A stretch of 64,000 bases of DNA from Desemzia incerta (GTDB lineage Bacteria > Bacillota > Bacilli > Lactobacillales > Carnobacteriaceae), in assembly GCF_900115825.1 (NCBI RefSeq), contig NZ_FOXW01000008.1, forward strand, positions 1-64,000. The letters are read 5' to 3'. Within the stretch, counting starts at the first letter, position 1. Each line of letters begins with the position of its first letter. The notes under the pieces are model-generated. The model ran no database searches, had not been told where the DNA came from, and worked only from the letters and a program-made list of their open reading frames with translations. A program made the translations under genes and the position numbers. Shown in pieces: positions 44,722 through 54,811 of the stretch.

Positions 44722-44916
44722 ATAAACACCTTCCTATCACATAGAACTCCGTATATTGTAACAGATTATTCCAGCTATAACCATAAACTGAAGAAAGTTT
44801 TAAACTTTTAACACAATTTCCAGCACGTTCTTTTAAAAAGTTTTAGCATAATGGATTATTTCTCTTACTAGAGTATGCTATTCTATGAGTAAGCAATTTT
44901 TATGAGGTGATCACTA

Positions 44917-47679
44917 ATGAAAAACCGACTCGGCTTGCTTATTCAAAAGCAATGGCCATTATTTCTAGCATTTTTAGTTCCTTTTATGATCATGTCTATT
45001 CTTCATGCTATTAAAGGCGTGTATCCATTTGGAAATGAAACAGTATTAACCATTGATCTAGGACAACAATATGTTGATTTTTTTGCTTATTATCGTAGGA
45101 CACTGCTTGAAGATCCAAGCGGGTTGTTTTATTCTTTTTCCAAAGCTATTGGTGGAGACATGTTAGGCTTGTGGGCGTACTATCTAGCCAGCCCGTTGAA
45201 CTTGATTTTCCTTTTATTTCCTCATCATCAAGTTTCTTTAGCCGTTACTGTCTTGACAATGATCAAATATGGTTTAGCAGGCTGGAGCTTTGCTTATTTG
45301 CTTAAGAAACAGTTTGACGGAGACAATTTCACTATCGTCGCCTTTTCTACCAGTTATGCCTTGATGGGCTATACTATCGTCAACCAGTTCAACATTATGT
45401 GGCTTGACGGAATGATTTTCCTGCCTCTCATTATTCTTGGGCTGGAACGCTTGATAAAAGAACAAAAAGGGGTGTTTTACTCTATATGCTTGGCTCTTGC
45501 ATTATTTGCTAACTATTACATAGGATATATGATTTGTTTCTTCTTAGTTTGCTACTTTGTTTTCCGATTGATCAGCTATGACGATTCTGCTATCACAGAA
45601 AAAAAAGACAAAGTAATTGCTAGAATCAAAACCAGTCTTCTGTTTATCTGGGATTCTTTATTAGCTGGAGGATTATCTGCTGTTTTGCTGTTACCTACCT
45701 TACATTCTCTAATGGTTGGTAAAGCCAGCTACACCAAATTAGATCTAAAATGGGAAACAGATTATCCTGTTACTGAAATAGTGTCCAAATTTTTCGTAGG
45801 TGCCTTTAATTTTGATCAAATGCCATCAGGCTACCCTAATTTATTTATTGGCAGCCTAGCTTTATTGTGTTTCTGTTTTTATTTTTTCAACCGTTTAATC
45901 CCCTTGAAAGAACGGCTTGCAGCACTTTTCATAACCAGCTTTTTTGTTTTTTCAATGAATATCAGTGCGATGAATAAAATATGGCATGCTATGCAGTATC
46001 CTAACTGGTATCCTTACCGATTTTCATTCGTCGTTTCATTTTTCTTATTGTTATTAGGCTATCGAAGCTTTACTAAATTAAAAGGTGTCAGCCCTCTGGC
46101 AACTTTTTTGACCATGATTGTTGCAACAGGTACTGGAATTTATGTGTACTCTAAAGAGTTCGATTTCCTTACTCCTATTCAAATCATTATTACGTTGCTG
46201 TTTATATATTTGGTCCTTTTATTATTAATCCTAAAGCCGCAACAATACAAATGGATGGGATTGGTGCTGTTCCTAGTAACGAGTATCGAAATGACAGTAA
46301 ACGCAGGTATTTCTTTGTCTCGCCTAAGCTACGTCGATCAAGACTCTTTTACGGTGTATCAGCAAGGTCAACAGCAAATGTCTGATTGGTTCAAGCAGTA
46401 TGACGATGATTTCTATCGACTGGAAAAAACGTTTGTAAGAACTAAAAACGACAGCTTTCAAGCTGATTTCAATGGTATCACTCATTTCAGTTCAACATTT
46501 GAGAGTACGGTACCAGAATTGTTTGGCCGACTAGGGAATCCAGTTGGAGGAGGTTTTTTGACGTACTCGAATGGTACCCTCTTAACAGACGCACTATTTG
46601 GCATCAAATACTACGCAAGTGAACAAAATGACTTGTACTGGTCTGATCAAGAAGACATTCCTGCTTTAATTGAAAAAACTTCTTTACCTTTAAAACTAGA
46701 TCATTTTAGATACGATACTATTGAATCAGACTTTCCGCTTCTTTCTAAAACTTCAACCAATACAGACAAATATCAATTTACGTTGAAGCAGACGAAACCC
46801 GATTTAAATGATTATCAAAAAATTGCAGCAACCAACCAGATTCTATTGTATAAGAACCCTTATGCTTTGCCGATTGCTTTCGGCAGTTCAGACAACGTTT
46901 CTTCGCTTTATCTGCAAAGAAAACGTCCTATCGAAATGCAAGAAAATCTGTTGAATGCTTTAGTCGGGAAAGGAAAAACAACGACTTACTTCTTCCCAGA
47001 AGATTTCACGAGTACCATTTACCAAAATCTATTGTTGTCAGAATCTAGTTTTGAACCTACCGTCTCTATCGATGATCACACTAAAAAGGCTTCTGTTAAA
47101 TTCCAATTCATACCAGAGACCAATGATGCATATTATTTAACTATGGGATCAGTGATAGGTGAAGATGAGGTGAAATTAACCTTGAATGGTGAACCGTATG
47201 CTTTTTATGACAGCTCAGACGAAACGTTGGTCTACAATATCGCTAATAACGATTATGGAAAAACGATGACTTTTGAATTGGAGTTGGTAGAAGATTCTAT
47301 TTCTTTAGAAGATATACAGTTGTACCGGCTAGACAGCTCAGCTTTTATGGAATCGATCACTACTCTTCAGTCTGGAGGAATGAACGTTGAAGAATACGGC
47401 AATACACATATGGAAGGTGTGGTCACAATTCAAGACAACCAAAACTTTTTAATGACCACGATCCCTTACAGTACAGGATGGTCTGTTTCTATAGACGGTA
47501 ATCCCGCCCCAACGGAAAAAGTAGTAGATAGTTTATTAGGCGTCCCGATACAATCTGGAACTCATCGAGTAGAATTCACCTACCGCACGCCTTACCTTTT
47601 TGAAGGGTTTGTCCTCACATTGATTTCGATTGTATTGTTGGGAATGACGTTCTATGTGCAAAGAAAAAACTCTATTTAA
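44917..47679 (+). CDS. yfhO: YfhO-family membrane glycosyltransferase
   Basis: A 920-residue protein with about 12 membrane segments in the first half, a large extracellular domain and a last membrane segment near the C-terminus (EGFVLTLISIVLLGMTFYV). The start (LFLAFLVPFMIMSILHAIKGVYPFG; DLGQQYVDFFAYYRRTL) is typical of YfhO, a GT-C-like family that adds sugars to lipoteichoic acid in Listeria/Bacillus. The precise sugar is unknown. Ribosome site GAGGTGAT. Confidence 0.88.
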   Translation: MKNRLGLLIQKQWPLFLAFLVPFMIMSILHAIKGVYPFGNETVLTIDLGQQYVDFFAYYRRTLLEDPSGLFYSFSKAIGGDMLGLWAYYLASPLNLIFLLFPHHQVSLAVTVLTMIKYGLAGWSFAYLLKKQFDGDNFTIVAFSTSYALMGYTIVNQFNIMWLDGMIFLPLIILGLERLIKEQKGVFYSICLALALFANYYIGYMICFFLVCYFVFRLISYDDSAITEKKDKVIARIKTSLLFIWDSLLAGGLSAVLLLPTLHSLMVGKASYTKLDLKWETDYPVTEIVSKFFVGAFNFDQMPSGYPNLFIGSLALLCFCFYFFNRLIPLKERLAALFITSFFVFSMNISAMNKIWHAMQYPNWYPYRFSFVVSFFLLLLGYRSFTKLKGVSPLATFLTMIVATGTGIYVYSKEFDFLTPIQIIITLLFIYLVLLLLILKPQQYKWMGLVLFLVTSIEMTVNAGISLSRLSYVDQDSFTVYQQGQQQMSDWFKQYDDDFYRLEKTFVRTKNDSFQADFNGITHFSSTFESTVPELFGRLGNPVGGGFLTYSNGTLLTDALFGIKYYASEQNDLYWSDQEDIPALIEKTSLPLKLDHFRYDTIESDFPLLSKTSTNTDKYQFTLKQTKPDLNDYQKIAATNQILLYKNPYALPIAFGSSDNVSSLYLQRKRPIEMQENLLNALVGKGKTTTYFFPEDFTSTIYQNLLLSESSFEPTVSIDDHTKKASVKFQFIPETNDAYYLTMGSVIGEDEVKLTLNGEPYAFYDSSDETLVYNIANNDYGKTMTFELELVEDSISLEDIQLYRLDSSAFMESITTLQSGGMNVEEYGNTHMEGVVTIQDNQNFLMTTIPYSTGWSVSIDGNPAPTEKVVDSLLGVPIQSGTHRVEFTYRTPYLFEGFVLTLISIVLLGMTFYVQRKNSI

Positions 47680-47692
47680 CTCAATAAAATAA

Positions 47693-47730
47693 AAAAGACA
47701 AGAAACTGAAAAATCAGTTTCTTGTCTTTT
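47693..47730. terminator. Bidirectional terminator (yfhO / sodA)
   Basis: A perfect 17-bp stem (47693-47709 with 47714-47730), 4-nt loop, A/T tracts on both sides. Confidence 0.9.
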
Positions 47731-47737
47731 TGTTTTC

Positions 47738-48346
47738 TCATTTAGCAGCGTCGTAACGTTTGCCTGCTTCTTCCCAGTTTACAACATTCCAGAATGCTTC
47801 AAGGTATGCTGGACGTCTATTTTGGTAATTTAGGTAGTATGCATGTTCCCATACATCCACTCCAATAATCGGTGTTTTACCTTCTGTTAATGGAGAATCT
47901 TGGTTTGCAGTTGAAGTAACTTCAAGTTTGCCGTTGTTTAATACTAACCAACCCCAACCAGATCCAAATTGACCAGCTGCTGCTGCAGACAGTTCTTCTT
48001 TGAATTTGTCAAAGCTTCCAAAAGTTTCTTCGATAGCTTCTTTTAGAGCACCTGTAGGCTCTCCGCCACCATTTGGAGATAAGATTTCCCAGAAGAAAGT
48101 ATGATTAGCGTGACCACCGCCGTTATTGCGAATCACTGTACGAACATCTTCAGGAACAGATTGTAAATCAGCAACCAATTCCTCGATTGTTTTTTCAGCT
48201 AACTCAGGGTGTTTTTCAAGTGCCCCGTTTGTTTTTTCTACATAAGTCGCATGATGCTTGTCATGATGTAATTTCATTGTTGCTTCATCAATATGTGGTT
48301 CCAAAGCATCGTATGCATAAGGTAATTCTGGTAATTCAAAAGCCAT
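47738..48346 (-). CDS. sodA: Superoxide dismutase (Mn/Fe family)
   Basis: Converts superoxide to hydrogen peroxide and oxygen. The 202 residues have the metal ligands His27 (KLHHDKHH), the second His ([10 protein letters not shown]), and Asp/His in [12 protein letters not shown]. The pattern fits Mn-SOD of Firmicutes ([15 protein letters not shown]). Single-gene unit with strong GGAGG; TTGTAA/TAAATT at 17 bp lie upstream as a possible promoter. Confidence 0.96.
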   Translation of the reverse strand: MAFELPELPYAYDALEPHIDEATMKLHHDKHHATYVEKTNGALEKHPELAEKTIEELVADLQSVPEDVRTVIRNNGGGHANHTFFWEILSPNGGGEPTGALKEAIEETFGSFDKFKEELSAAAAGQFGSGWGWLVLNNGKLEVTSTANQDSPLTEGKTPIIGVDVWEHAYYLNYQNRRPAYLEAFWNVVNWEEAGKRYDAAK

Positions 48347-48535
48347 TGTGTCATTCCTCCATATAATAAAATATTTTGCTTACTAATAATAATTTACCAT
48401 TTTTTATAACCGATTACAATTTAAAGTGACGATTATGTGAATATACAATCACATTCAGCTAAAAATTCTCTTATCGATATTTTATAGCAGGACCTATTCC
48501 AGCATATTCAAAATAGATTTTCTCTTTTTATCTAG

Positions 48536-48564
48536 TTGAGTTTATTTTTAGAACAGTTTACAAT
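48536..48564 (+). promoter_or_regulatory. Promoter of the DUF1189 gene
   Basis: TTGAGT (48536-48541), 17-bp spacer, TACAAT (48559-48564), leaving a leader of about 30 nt before the AUC start. Confidence 0.65.
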
Positions 48565-48602
48565 TAGCTAGTATGGTACGAATTATCTAAGGAGGAATCG
48601 TT

Positions 48603-49367
48603 ATCTCATTATTTCAATTATTTAAAGCATCTTTATCTCGCCCAGAGCAACTGGTCGAAGCAAGAAATGTCAAAACCAGAAAGACGATTTTCTACATTTT
48701 ATTTCTATCTTTTGTCATTACGTTGCCGGTTTGGATCGAAACGACTCGCACGTTAAATGAATTTCTTCAAGATGGTCAGGAAATCGCAGAGAATATTCCA
48801 GCTTTTAAAATAGAAAACGACGAACTCGTTCCTGAAGAACAAGATGGAAGTTTTATTTATCAAACAGATTCGATTATTTTTGCATTTGATCCAAATGGAA
48901 AAATCAGCCCTTCTGATATGGACAGACGTGTTTTTAATGATACGATAGGATTTTCTTTGTTAGAAAAAAACCTTTATCTGTCTATCCCTTTTTATCCAAT
49001 GGAAATACCTTATAGTCAGTTGAACGGTCTTAACGATGTCACGATGAAAGAAATCATCTTAAACATGCAAGACACTAATCCTTTGATTCTATTGTTAACT
49101 TTTGTCTTATTGTGGATCAGTTCAGTCATTTTAATTGTCATTTACAATTTTTTGTATACCGTGTTTGGAAATCTGGTGGCTGCTATTACGAGAAAGCCCA
49201 TCCGCTTTAAAGAGACTTGGAAAGTAGTTTTATTCGCTTCTACTCTGCCGACAGTTCTTTTTGCATTGTTGAATGCATTTAATATCCAACCCTTATTTCA
49301 AATTGAGATCCAATCAATCATTACCGTTTTCTTCTATTATAAAGCGATAAAGAAACTTTCAAGATAG
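48603..49367 (+). CDS. DUF1189-family membrane protein, likely AUC start
   Basis: A 254-residue protein with an N-terminal membrane segment, a large extracellular loop and about three membrane segments near the C-terminus, the DUF1189 layout. Family members begin LFQLFKASL-like, which here follows ATC TCA. No ATG, GTG or TTG stands at the 5' end of the frame; the first such codon (TTG 48723) would remove 40 residues including the first membrane segment. AAGGAGG lies 7 nt before the ATC at 48603. It stands divergent to sodA. Confidence 0.8.
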   Translation: MSLFQLFKASLSRPEQLVEARNVKTRKTIFYILFLSFVITLPVWIETTRTLNEFLQDGQEIAENIPAFKIENDELVPEEQDGSFIYQTDSIIFAFDPNGKISPSDMDRRVFNDTIGFSLLEKNLYLSIPFYPMEIPYSQLNGLNDVTMKEIILNMQDTNPLILLLTFVLLWISSVILIVIYNFLYTVFGNLVAAITRKPIRFKETWKVVLFASTLPTVLFALLNAFNIQPLFQIEIQSIITVFFYYKAIKKLSR

Positions 49368-49380
49368 GTTTATCTATCCT

Positions 49381-49421
49381 AAAAAGCGCAGAACCCATCA
49401 AACGGGTATCTGCGCTTTTTT
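49381..49421 (+). terminator. Terminator of the DUF1189 gene
   Basis: The stem AGCGCAGA(A)CCC/GGGTATCTGCGCT with small bulges is followed by TTTTTTT, 14 bp after the stop. Confidence 0.8.
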
Positions 49422-49422
49422 T

Positions 49423-50174
49423 GCCTACCATTATGAGTTTCATCAATAGAATCAACGTTTAGACTTCTTTTTTTTTAGTTTTTTCAGTCATAATCCTTGA
49501 AAAACACTTATATATTTGTTACAATTAAAAAGTAAGCAAGTGAGTGCTTGCTTCTTGACAAACCTCGTTAAATATTCTGCACGCCTTTGAAAGACTATTT
49601 TAAATTACATGATCTTTTCCGCAACTTCGCTTCTACTCTAAGACTTATACTTCATTCACCCCTTAGATAACGAAGTTCAATAGATGATTTATTTTATATA
49701 GGAACTAACAAAGTAAAGCTGAATTGGCTGCTATTACCTTAAAACGGATGTTTTCCATCCATTACCCTTGAATGTTTACTACTTTTTAACAATCCTTTCT
49801 TAATTTTACACTAGTTAATGTCTTAGAACTAGTTGAACACTTCTGATAGACACCCAACATATGTCTTAATGAGATAAAAACACTTTATGTGTTGCAGATA
49901 ATCTAGTGCTGGTCAATTCCACACAGATTCAATCATTTCGTTTTACCCATTCTATGGCTATATAATTATTATATTCATAAAACCGATCGAAGTTTTCTGC
50001 TTAACAAAAAAAACAGGTTCTTCAGTCACAGGATTGCAAAAAGAATTGTCCACATTTTGGTAGTTGCCTTCTCTTTGCTGCTTGCTCTAGTTATTCTTAT
50101 AGCGGACAAATCAGTAGCCTAATTTCTTAGTCTTTTAACGTTGTACAAACACTATACAAAAAAGGAGAAATGTT
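49423..50174. other. 750-bp gap with operator-like palindromes, no gene
   Basis: No convincing ORF on either strand. It contains an extended -10-like TGTTACAAT (49518-49526), a TetR-type palindrome (49534-49553), an inverted repeat ACTAGTT/AACTAGT (49810-49816, 49827-49833), and the leader of the ATPase gene. I looked for a yybP-ykoY-type metal riboswitch and did not find its conserved motifs. It may be a decayed gene or a long regulatory region. Confidence 0.5.
49534..49553. promoter_or_regulatory. TetR-type operator palindrome
   Basis: AAGCAAG TGAGTG CTTGCTT, perfect 7-bp arms around 6 bp, lies just downstream of a -10-like element. This layout is common at promoters of TetR-family regulators, but no tetR gene is present here. 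Confidence 0.5.
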
Positions 50175-52817
50175 ATGGATTTTAGAACCGAAAAGTTAGA
50201 TACTATCCTAGATCAGTTTGACAGCAACACAGAAAATGGCTTGACTCTTGACCAAGTAGACCAGCACAAAGAAAAGTATGGTCTCAATCAATTCGATGAA
50301 GAAGAAAGCGAATCCTTATTTTCCAAGATTCTTCATCAGTTAAAAGACGTTACGGTTATTATCTTAATTTTAGCCGGTATTATCTCGACTTATATTGCGA
50401 TTACGGAACACCCCGATGATTTCTCTGAACCAATCGTTATTTTCTCTATTGTTATCTTGAATGTGGTCTTGGCTATTCGACAAGAAGGGAAAGCTGAAAA
50501 AGCTTTGGCCTCCTTGCAAGGTTTGTCAGCTCCACAAGCCAGAGTACTGAGAAACGGTCAAGAAGAAGTTGTTCCTGCAGCTGATTTAGTACCTGGAGAT
50601 ATTTTATTGATCGAATCAGGCGACTTAGTTCCAGCTGATGCTCGTATTCTTAATAGCAGCGATCTGCAAGTAGAAGAATCTGCTTTGACTGGTGAAAGTG
50701 TTCCTGTAGATAAAGACGAAAATGCTGATATCGAACCGGACAGTCCTATAGGTGACGTATTCAATACAGTCTTCTCAGGTACATTAGTCACAAACGGTCG
50801 TGCTAAAGCCGTAGTTGTCACTACTGGTATGGATACAGAAATGGGAGCTGTTGCCGGTTTACTGAACCGTACAACTTCTGGAAAAACTCCATTGCAAAAA
50901 CGAATGGATCAATTAGGCAAACAAATTAGTTTGTTGGCTCTGATTGCTGGTGCGATTATTTTCACCTTAAGCTTTTTCCAAGGAGAAGAATTCATCAATA
51001 GTTTGATGACTGCTGTGTCTCTGGCTGTTGCTGCAGTTCCCGAAACGTTACCTGTCATTGTTACGATTTCATTGGCATATGGTGTTCAGAACATGGTGGA
51101 TCGAAATGCTATCATCCGAACCATTCCTTCGGTAGAAACCTTAGGTAGTGCTTCTGTGATCGCTTCTGATAAAACAGGGACATTAACACAAAACAAAATG
51201 ACGATTCAAAAATTGTGGGCTTACCCTAATAAACCAATTGATGCAGAAAGTGATTTTGGCGAAGATGAAAAATGGGTGCTCAAAATGATGAGTTTAGCTT
51301 CTAACGCTGCGATTGAAGACAGAGATGGCGAAGAAATCATCAGCGGTGACCCTACTGAAACGGCGATTATCCGCTTGTTGCAAGAAAAAGGTTTACCTAA
51401 ACCTGAATTAGATCAAAACTATCCTCGTATTCACGAAATTCCTTTTGATTCAGGACGGAAATTAATGACGACTGTTCATAAGCTAGATGATGGATATATT
51501 TCTATTACTAAAGGTGCTTTTGACCGTTTGCCTATCAACTCTTCTTCTACTACAGAGGATGTAGGACAGGAAGCTAGAGCGATTCACGATTCTTTTGCTA
51601 ACGATGCTTTACGCGTTTTGGCTGTAGGGTATAAGAAATATGATGAACTTCCTGAAGATTTAACACCTGATGAGCTGGAAAGTGACATTGTCTTTGCTGG
51701 AATCGTAGGGATGATCGATCCTCCGCGAGAAGAAAGTATTCAAGCTGTTAAAGAAGCTAAATCAGCCGGTATCAAAACGATTATGATTACTGGTGACCAT
51801 GCAGCTACTGCTTCGGCTATTGCTGAACAAATCGGTATCTTTGAAGAAGGCGACAAAGCCATCACGGGTGCTGAATTAAGCAAACTTTCAGATGACGAAT
51901 TGAAGAAAAACGTTCGTGACTATTCGGTTTATGCTCGTGTGTCTCCAGAAGATAAAATCCGTATCGTTGAAGCTTGGCAATCACATGGTGAAGTCGTCGC
52001 TATGACCGGAGATGGTGTTAATGATGCTCCTGCTTTGAAAGCCGCTGATGTGGGTACAGCAATGGGAATTGCAGGTACTGAAGTAGCAAAAAGCGCATCT
52101 GATATGATTTTGACGGATGATAAATTCGATACGATCGTACATGCTGTTGAAGAAGGACGTCGTGTTTACGAGAATATCAAAAAAACTGTTTACTTCTTAT
52201 TATCTTGTAACATCTCTGAAATTTTGATTATGCTGATTGCTGTTATTATGGGCTGGGGTCTACCAGTTATTGCGATTCAATTGTTGTTCATCAACGTTGT
52301 AGCTGATGGTATTCCTGGATTTGCTCTTAGTAGAGAAACATCCGATCCAACGATCATGGAAAATGATCCGATTGGTAAAGGCGAAAGTATTTTTGCAAAG
52401 GGCGGATATAGAAACATCGCTGTTGCTGCTTTGACTTTCACAATTACTACCTTGATTGGTTTCTATATTGGTTCGTTTGTTGATATTGACTCTGCTATCA
52501 CAGCAAGTCACGAAGTCGGTCAAACAATGGCCTTTATGATTTTAGGCTGGTCATCTGTATTACACATTTTTAATACTCGAACAAAAGAATCTATTTTCAA
52601 AGCTGGTGTAACATCCAATAAAAGCTTGTTCTGGTTGGCAATCTTGTCGTTAGTGTTATTGACAGTTGTTGGTCTAGTCCCTGCTTTAGCTGGTATCTTC
52701 AGCTTAGTAGAACTCAGCTTGACTCATTGGATCATTGCTTTTGGGCTTTCAGTAACAATCCTCGTAGTCGTTGAAATCCAAAAATTCATTTTACGTAAAA
52801 TGAATAGATCGTTTTAA
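50175..52817 (+). CDS. P-type cation-transporting ATPase (Ca2+/Mn2+ PMR1-like)
   Basis: An 880-residue P2-type ATPase. It has the actuator motif LTGESVPV, the phosphorylation site SDKTGTLTQNKMT, the nucleotide-domain pair KGAF and MTGDGVNDAPAL, and about ten membrane segments (AVPETLPVIVTISLAYG in M4; NVVADGIPGFALS in M6). The M4 and M6 patterns fit the Ca2+/Mn2+ (PMR1, YoaB/LMCA) group, not Na+/K+ pumps. The ion cannot be fixed by eye. ATG behind AAAGGAG. Confidence 0.92.
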   Translation: MDFRTEKLDTILDQFDSNTENGLTLDQVDQHKEKYGLNQFDEEESESLFSKILHQLKDVTVIILILAGIISTYIAITEHPDDFSEPIVIFSIVILNVVLAIRQEGKAEKALASLQGLSAPQARVLRNGQEEVVPAADLVPGDILLIESGDLVPADARILNSSDLQVEESALTGESVPVDKDENADIEPDSPIGDVFNTVFSGTLVTNGRAKAVVVTTGMDTEMGAVAGLLNRTTSGKTPLQKRMDQLGKQISLLALIAGAIIFTLSFFQGEEFINSLMTAVSLAVAAVPETLPVIVTISLAYGVQNMVDRNAIIRTIPSVETLGSASVIASDKTGTLTQNKMTIQKLWAYPNKPIDAESDFGEDEKWVLKMMSLASNAAIEDRDGEEIISGDPTETAIIRLLQEKGLPKPELDQNYPRIHEIPFDSGRKLMTTVHKLDDGYISITKGAFDRLPINSSSTTEDVGQEARAIHDSFANDALRVLAVGYKKYDELPEDLTPDELESDIVFAGIVGMIDPPREESIQAVKEAKSAGIKTIMITGDHAATASAIAEQIGIFEEGDKAITGAELSKLSDDELKKNVRDYSVYARVSPEDKIRIVEAWQSHGEVVAMTGDGVNDAPALKAADVGTAMGIAGTEVAKSASDMILTDDKFDTIVHAVEEGRRVYENIKKTVYFLLSCNISEILIMLIAVIMGWGLPVIAIQLLFINVVADGIPGFALSRETSDPTIMENDPIGKGESIFAKGGYRNIAVAALTFTITTLIGFYIGSFVDIDSAITASHEVGQTMAFMILGWSSVLHIFNTRTKESIFKAGVTSNKSLFWLAILSLVLLTVVGLVPALAGIFSLVELSLTHWIIAFGLSVTILVVVEIQKFILRKMNRSF

Positions 52818-52837
52818 AGAACGCGATTAAATACACC

Positions 52838-52870
52838 AAAAAGGTCTTGAGAAATTCTCAAGACCTTTTT
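52838..52870. terminator. Terminator of the P-type ATPase gene
   Basis: A perfect 15-bp stem (52838-52852 with 52856-52870), 3-nt loop, T tract on the plus strand. Confidence 0.9.
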
Positions 52871-52877
52871 TAATGTC

Positions 52878-52919
52878 AAAACAGCTGATCAAAAGAGTCT
52901 TCTTTTGATCAGCTGTTTT
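52878..52919. terminator. Terminator of the DEAD-box helicase gene
   Basis: A perfect 19-bp stem (52878-52896 with 52901-52919), 4-nt loop; it serves the minus-strand gene and backs the preceding terminator. Confidence 0.85.
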
Positions 52920-52947
52920 TGTTTTTTCGAGAGTAGTCAAAACTTGC

Positions 52948-54282
52948 TTAACTTTTCTTTGATTTCTCTCCACGGTTTTTCTCAATCCGACGTTTTCTTT
53001 GGTTGTTCTTTTTGATTTCACGACTGATTTTTTTCTTGTATCCTGGTTTAACATTTTTCTTTTTCTTTTTCACGTAACCGCGTAAAGAAGGACTCAACGT
53101 GTCTTTTGCTGTATCTGTTCTCTTCTCACGACGTTGACGGTCATAAGTTTCTTTAATCTCGCCTTTCGAGATAGTTTTTGGTTCAAATGTAACTCCGATT
53201 TTCTCAATATCATTTACAAAGTTCTCTTCACTTGGAGCATACAACGTGATGGCGATTCCCTTCATGTTGTTTCTTCCTGTTCTCCCTACTCGGTGAACAA
53301 AGAATTCTACGTCATTTGGAATCTCAGCATTGATGACATGAGATACTCCCTCAATGTCTATTCCTCGAGAAGCTAAATCTGTCGCTACAACATATTGGAA
53401 CTCAAGATTTTGGATTTGTCTCATTACCCGTTTACGCTCACGCGGTGGAATATCCCCATGAATAGTAGCTACTTTCAATCCTCTTGATTTCAAGCCATCA
53501 GCAATTTCTTCTACTTTTGCTTTTGTGTTTGCAAAAACAATTGCCAAGTAAGGCTGACCAATCGTTAACAGTTGGTAGACGATATCAATACGTTCTCTAC
53601 CTTTAGTCGAAATCAACCAGTTCTCAATGGATGGTGAAATAACATCTTTTGGTGCGATTTGTTCAAATAAAGGATTTTCCATATACTTTTTCAAGAATGG
53701 TTTCAATGATTCTGGTATTGTTGCAGAGAAAACCAGCATTTGCAATTTGTCCGGCATTTTTCCAGCTATCTTATCAACGTCTTCTAAGAATCCCATATCT
53801 AATGTCATATCAGCTTCATCCACTACAAAGTACTGCGCTGTATGAACCAATAGTCCGTTAGCATTTACCAAGTCTAAGATTCGTCCTGGAGTCCCTATAG
53901 CAATATGCGGTTGAGTATTGGTTAATTTGCTTAATTGACGTTTTTTATCTGTTCCGCCGACAAAGTTCTGTACAATCACTGCTGGATCAGATTTTTCAGC
54001 TAACTGCACAGCAGCTTGATACAACTGTTCCGCTAACTCACGACTAGGTGCAGTAACAACAACTTGCACTTCATTATGAGTTGCATCAATTTTATTTATT
54101 AATGGCAGCAAGAAAGTATGTGTTTTTCCAGATCCTGTCTGTGATTGTCCAATAACACTTCTGCCTTTTTGAATAGCCGGTATCAATCTCTCTTGAACCT
54201 CAGTTGGTTCCTTGAATCCCAATTCTTCGATTGCTTCTATCAAAAATGGTTGTAAATTAAATTTTTCAAATGGATGTCCCAT
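52948..54282 (-). CDS. cshB: DEAD-box RNA helicase (CshB-like)
   Basis: Unwinds RNA duplexes in cold adaptation, ribosome assembly or mRNA decay. The 444 residues have Q motif, Walker A (GQSQTGSGKTH), PTREL-type (APSREL), DEAD box as VDEAD, SAT and the C-terminal HRVGRTGR, followed by a highly basic Lys/Arg tail (about 70 residues) for RNA binding. Length and tail fit CshB. The start at 54282 follows AGAGG at 7 nt; an upstream GTG at 54306 is less likely. Confidence 0.92.
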   Translation of the reverse strand: MGHPFEKFNLQPFLIEAIEELGFKEPTEVQERLIPAIQKGRSVIGQSQTGSGKTHTFLLPLINKIDATHNEVQVVVTAPSRELAEQLYQAAVQLAEKSDPAVIVQNFVGGTDKKRQLSKLTNTQPHIAIGTPGRILDLVNANGLLVHTAQYFVVDEADMTLDMGFLEDVDKIAGKMPDKLQMLVFSATIPESLKPFLKKYMENPLFEQIAPKDVISPSIENWLISTKGRERIDIVYQLLTIGQPYLAIVFANTKAKVEEIADGLKSRGLKVATIHGDIPPRERKRVMRQIQNLEFQYVVATDLASRGIDIEGVSHVINAEIPNDVEFFVHRVGRTGRNNMKGIAITLYAPSEENFVNDIEKIGVTFEPKTISKGEIKETYDRQRREKRTDTAKDTLSPSLRGYVKKKKKNVKPGYKKKISREIKKNNQRKRRIEKNRGEKSKKS

Positions 54283-54508
54283 TGTATCGCCTCTTTCTTT
54301 CCTCACTATCTTTCAGTTCACATAGTAAAGTTGATGCTTTATTTTAGTGTTCATTAGACTTGCCTACTTCACAAATTTACCACATTCATTCGTTTATATA
54401 GAATAACGTATATTCACAGTTCTATGACTTTGCATCTTGAATAGTATAACACAAAATACTTGTTTTTCTAAATAAGAATTCTATCTGGTAGTGTTTTTAT
54501 TTCCTCCA

Positions 54509-54811
54509 TTAATAGTATCTCCTCAAAGTCTTAGCTAAGAAGACTCCTGGGATAATAAGTAACACGACGTATATGAGTATAAAGACTTCTACGCTCACTT
54601 GTTCTGACAACAGATAGCCAACTGCTGACCATATAAGTCCGACCGCTCCTGTAGTGACTAAAAGAGTACTGACAAGCGACACGATTCCTGCTGCACCCTG
54701 TTTTTTGATCCATTGAGCTATCAGTTTTTGGAATTTTTCTGTCTTAAGGAGCATACCATCTGTCATGAAAACTATACTGACTAACGCAAAAACCAAATAA
54801 AGTACATCCAT
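54509..54811 (-). CDS. Small three-segment membrane protein, unknown
   Basis: A 100-residue protein with three hydrophobic segments (VLYLVFALVSIVFMTDGML; GIVSLVSTLLVTTGAVGLIWSAVGYLL; VFILIYVVLLIIPGVFLA) and short basic ends. No family recognised. The ATG at 54811 follows GAGGTGGG; a longer reading from 54862 runs through that site and is rejected. No partner gene; it stands alone between cshB and zwf. Confidence 0.65.
   Translation of the reverse strand: MDVLYLVFALVSIVFMTDGMLLKTEKFQKLIAQWIKKQGAAGIVSLVSTLLVTTGAVGLIWSAVGYLLSEQVSVEVFILIYVVLLIIPGVFLAKTLRRYY

Noticed and set aside
48400-48420. CcpA cre-like site upstream of sodA
   Set aside because: TGTAATCGGTTATA (minus strand) resembles cre but departs at two consensus positions, so support is too weak.
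49423-50174. Metal riboswitch upstream of the P-type ATPase
   Set aside because: The yybP-ykoY-type conserved segments were not found, so proximity to a possible Mn2+ pump is the only support.
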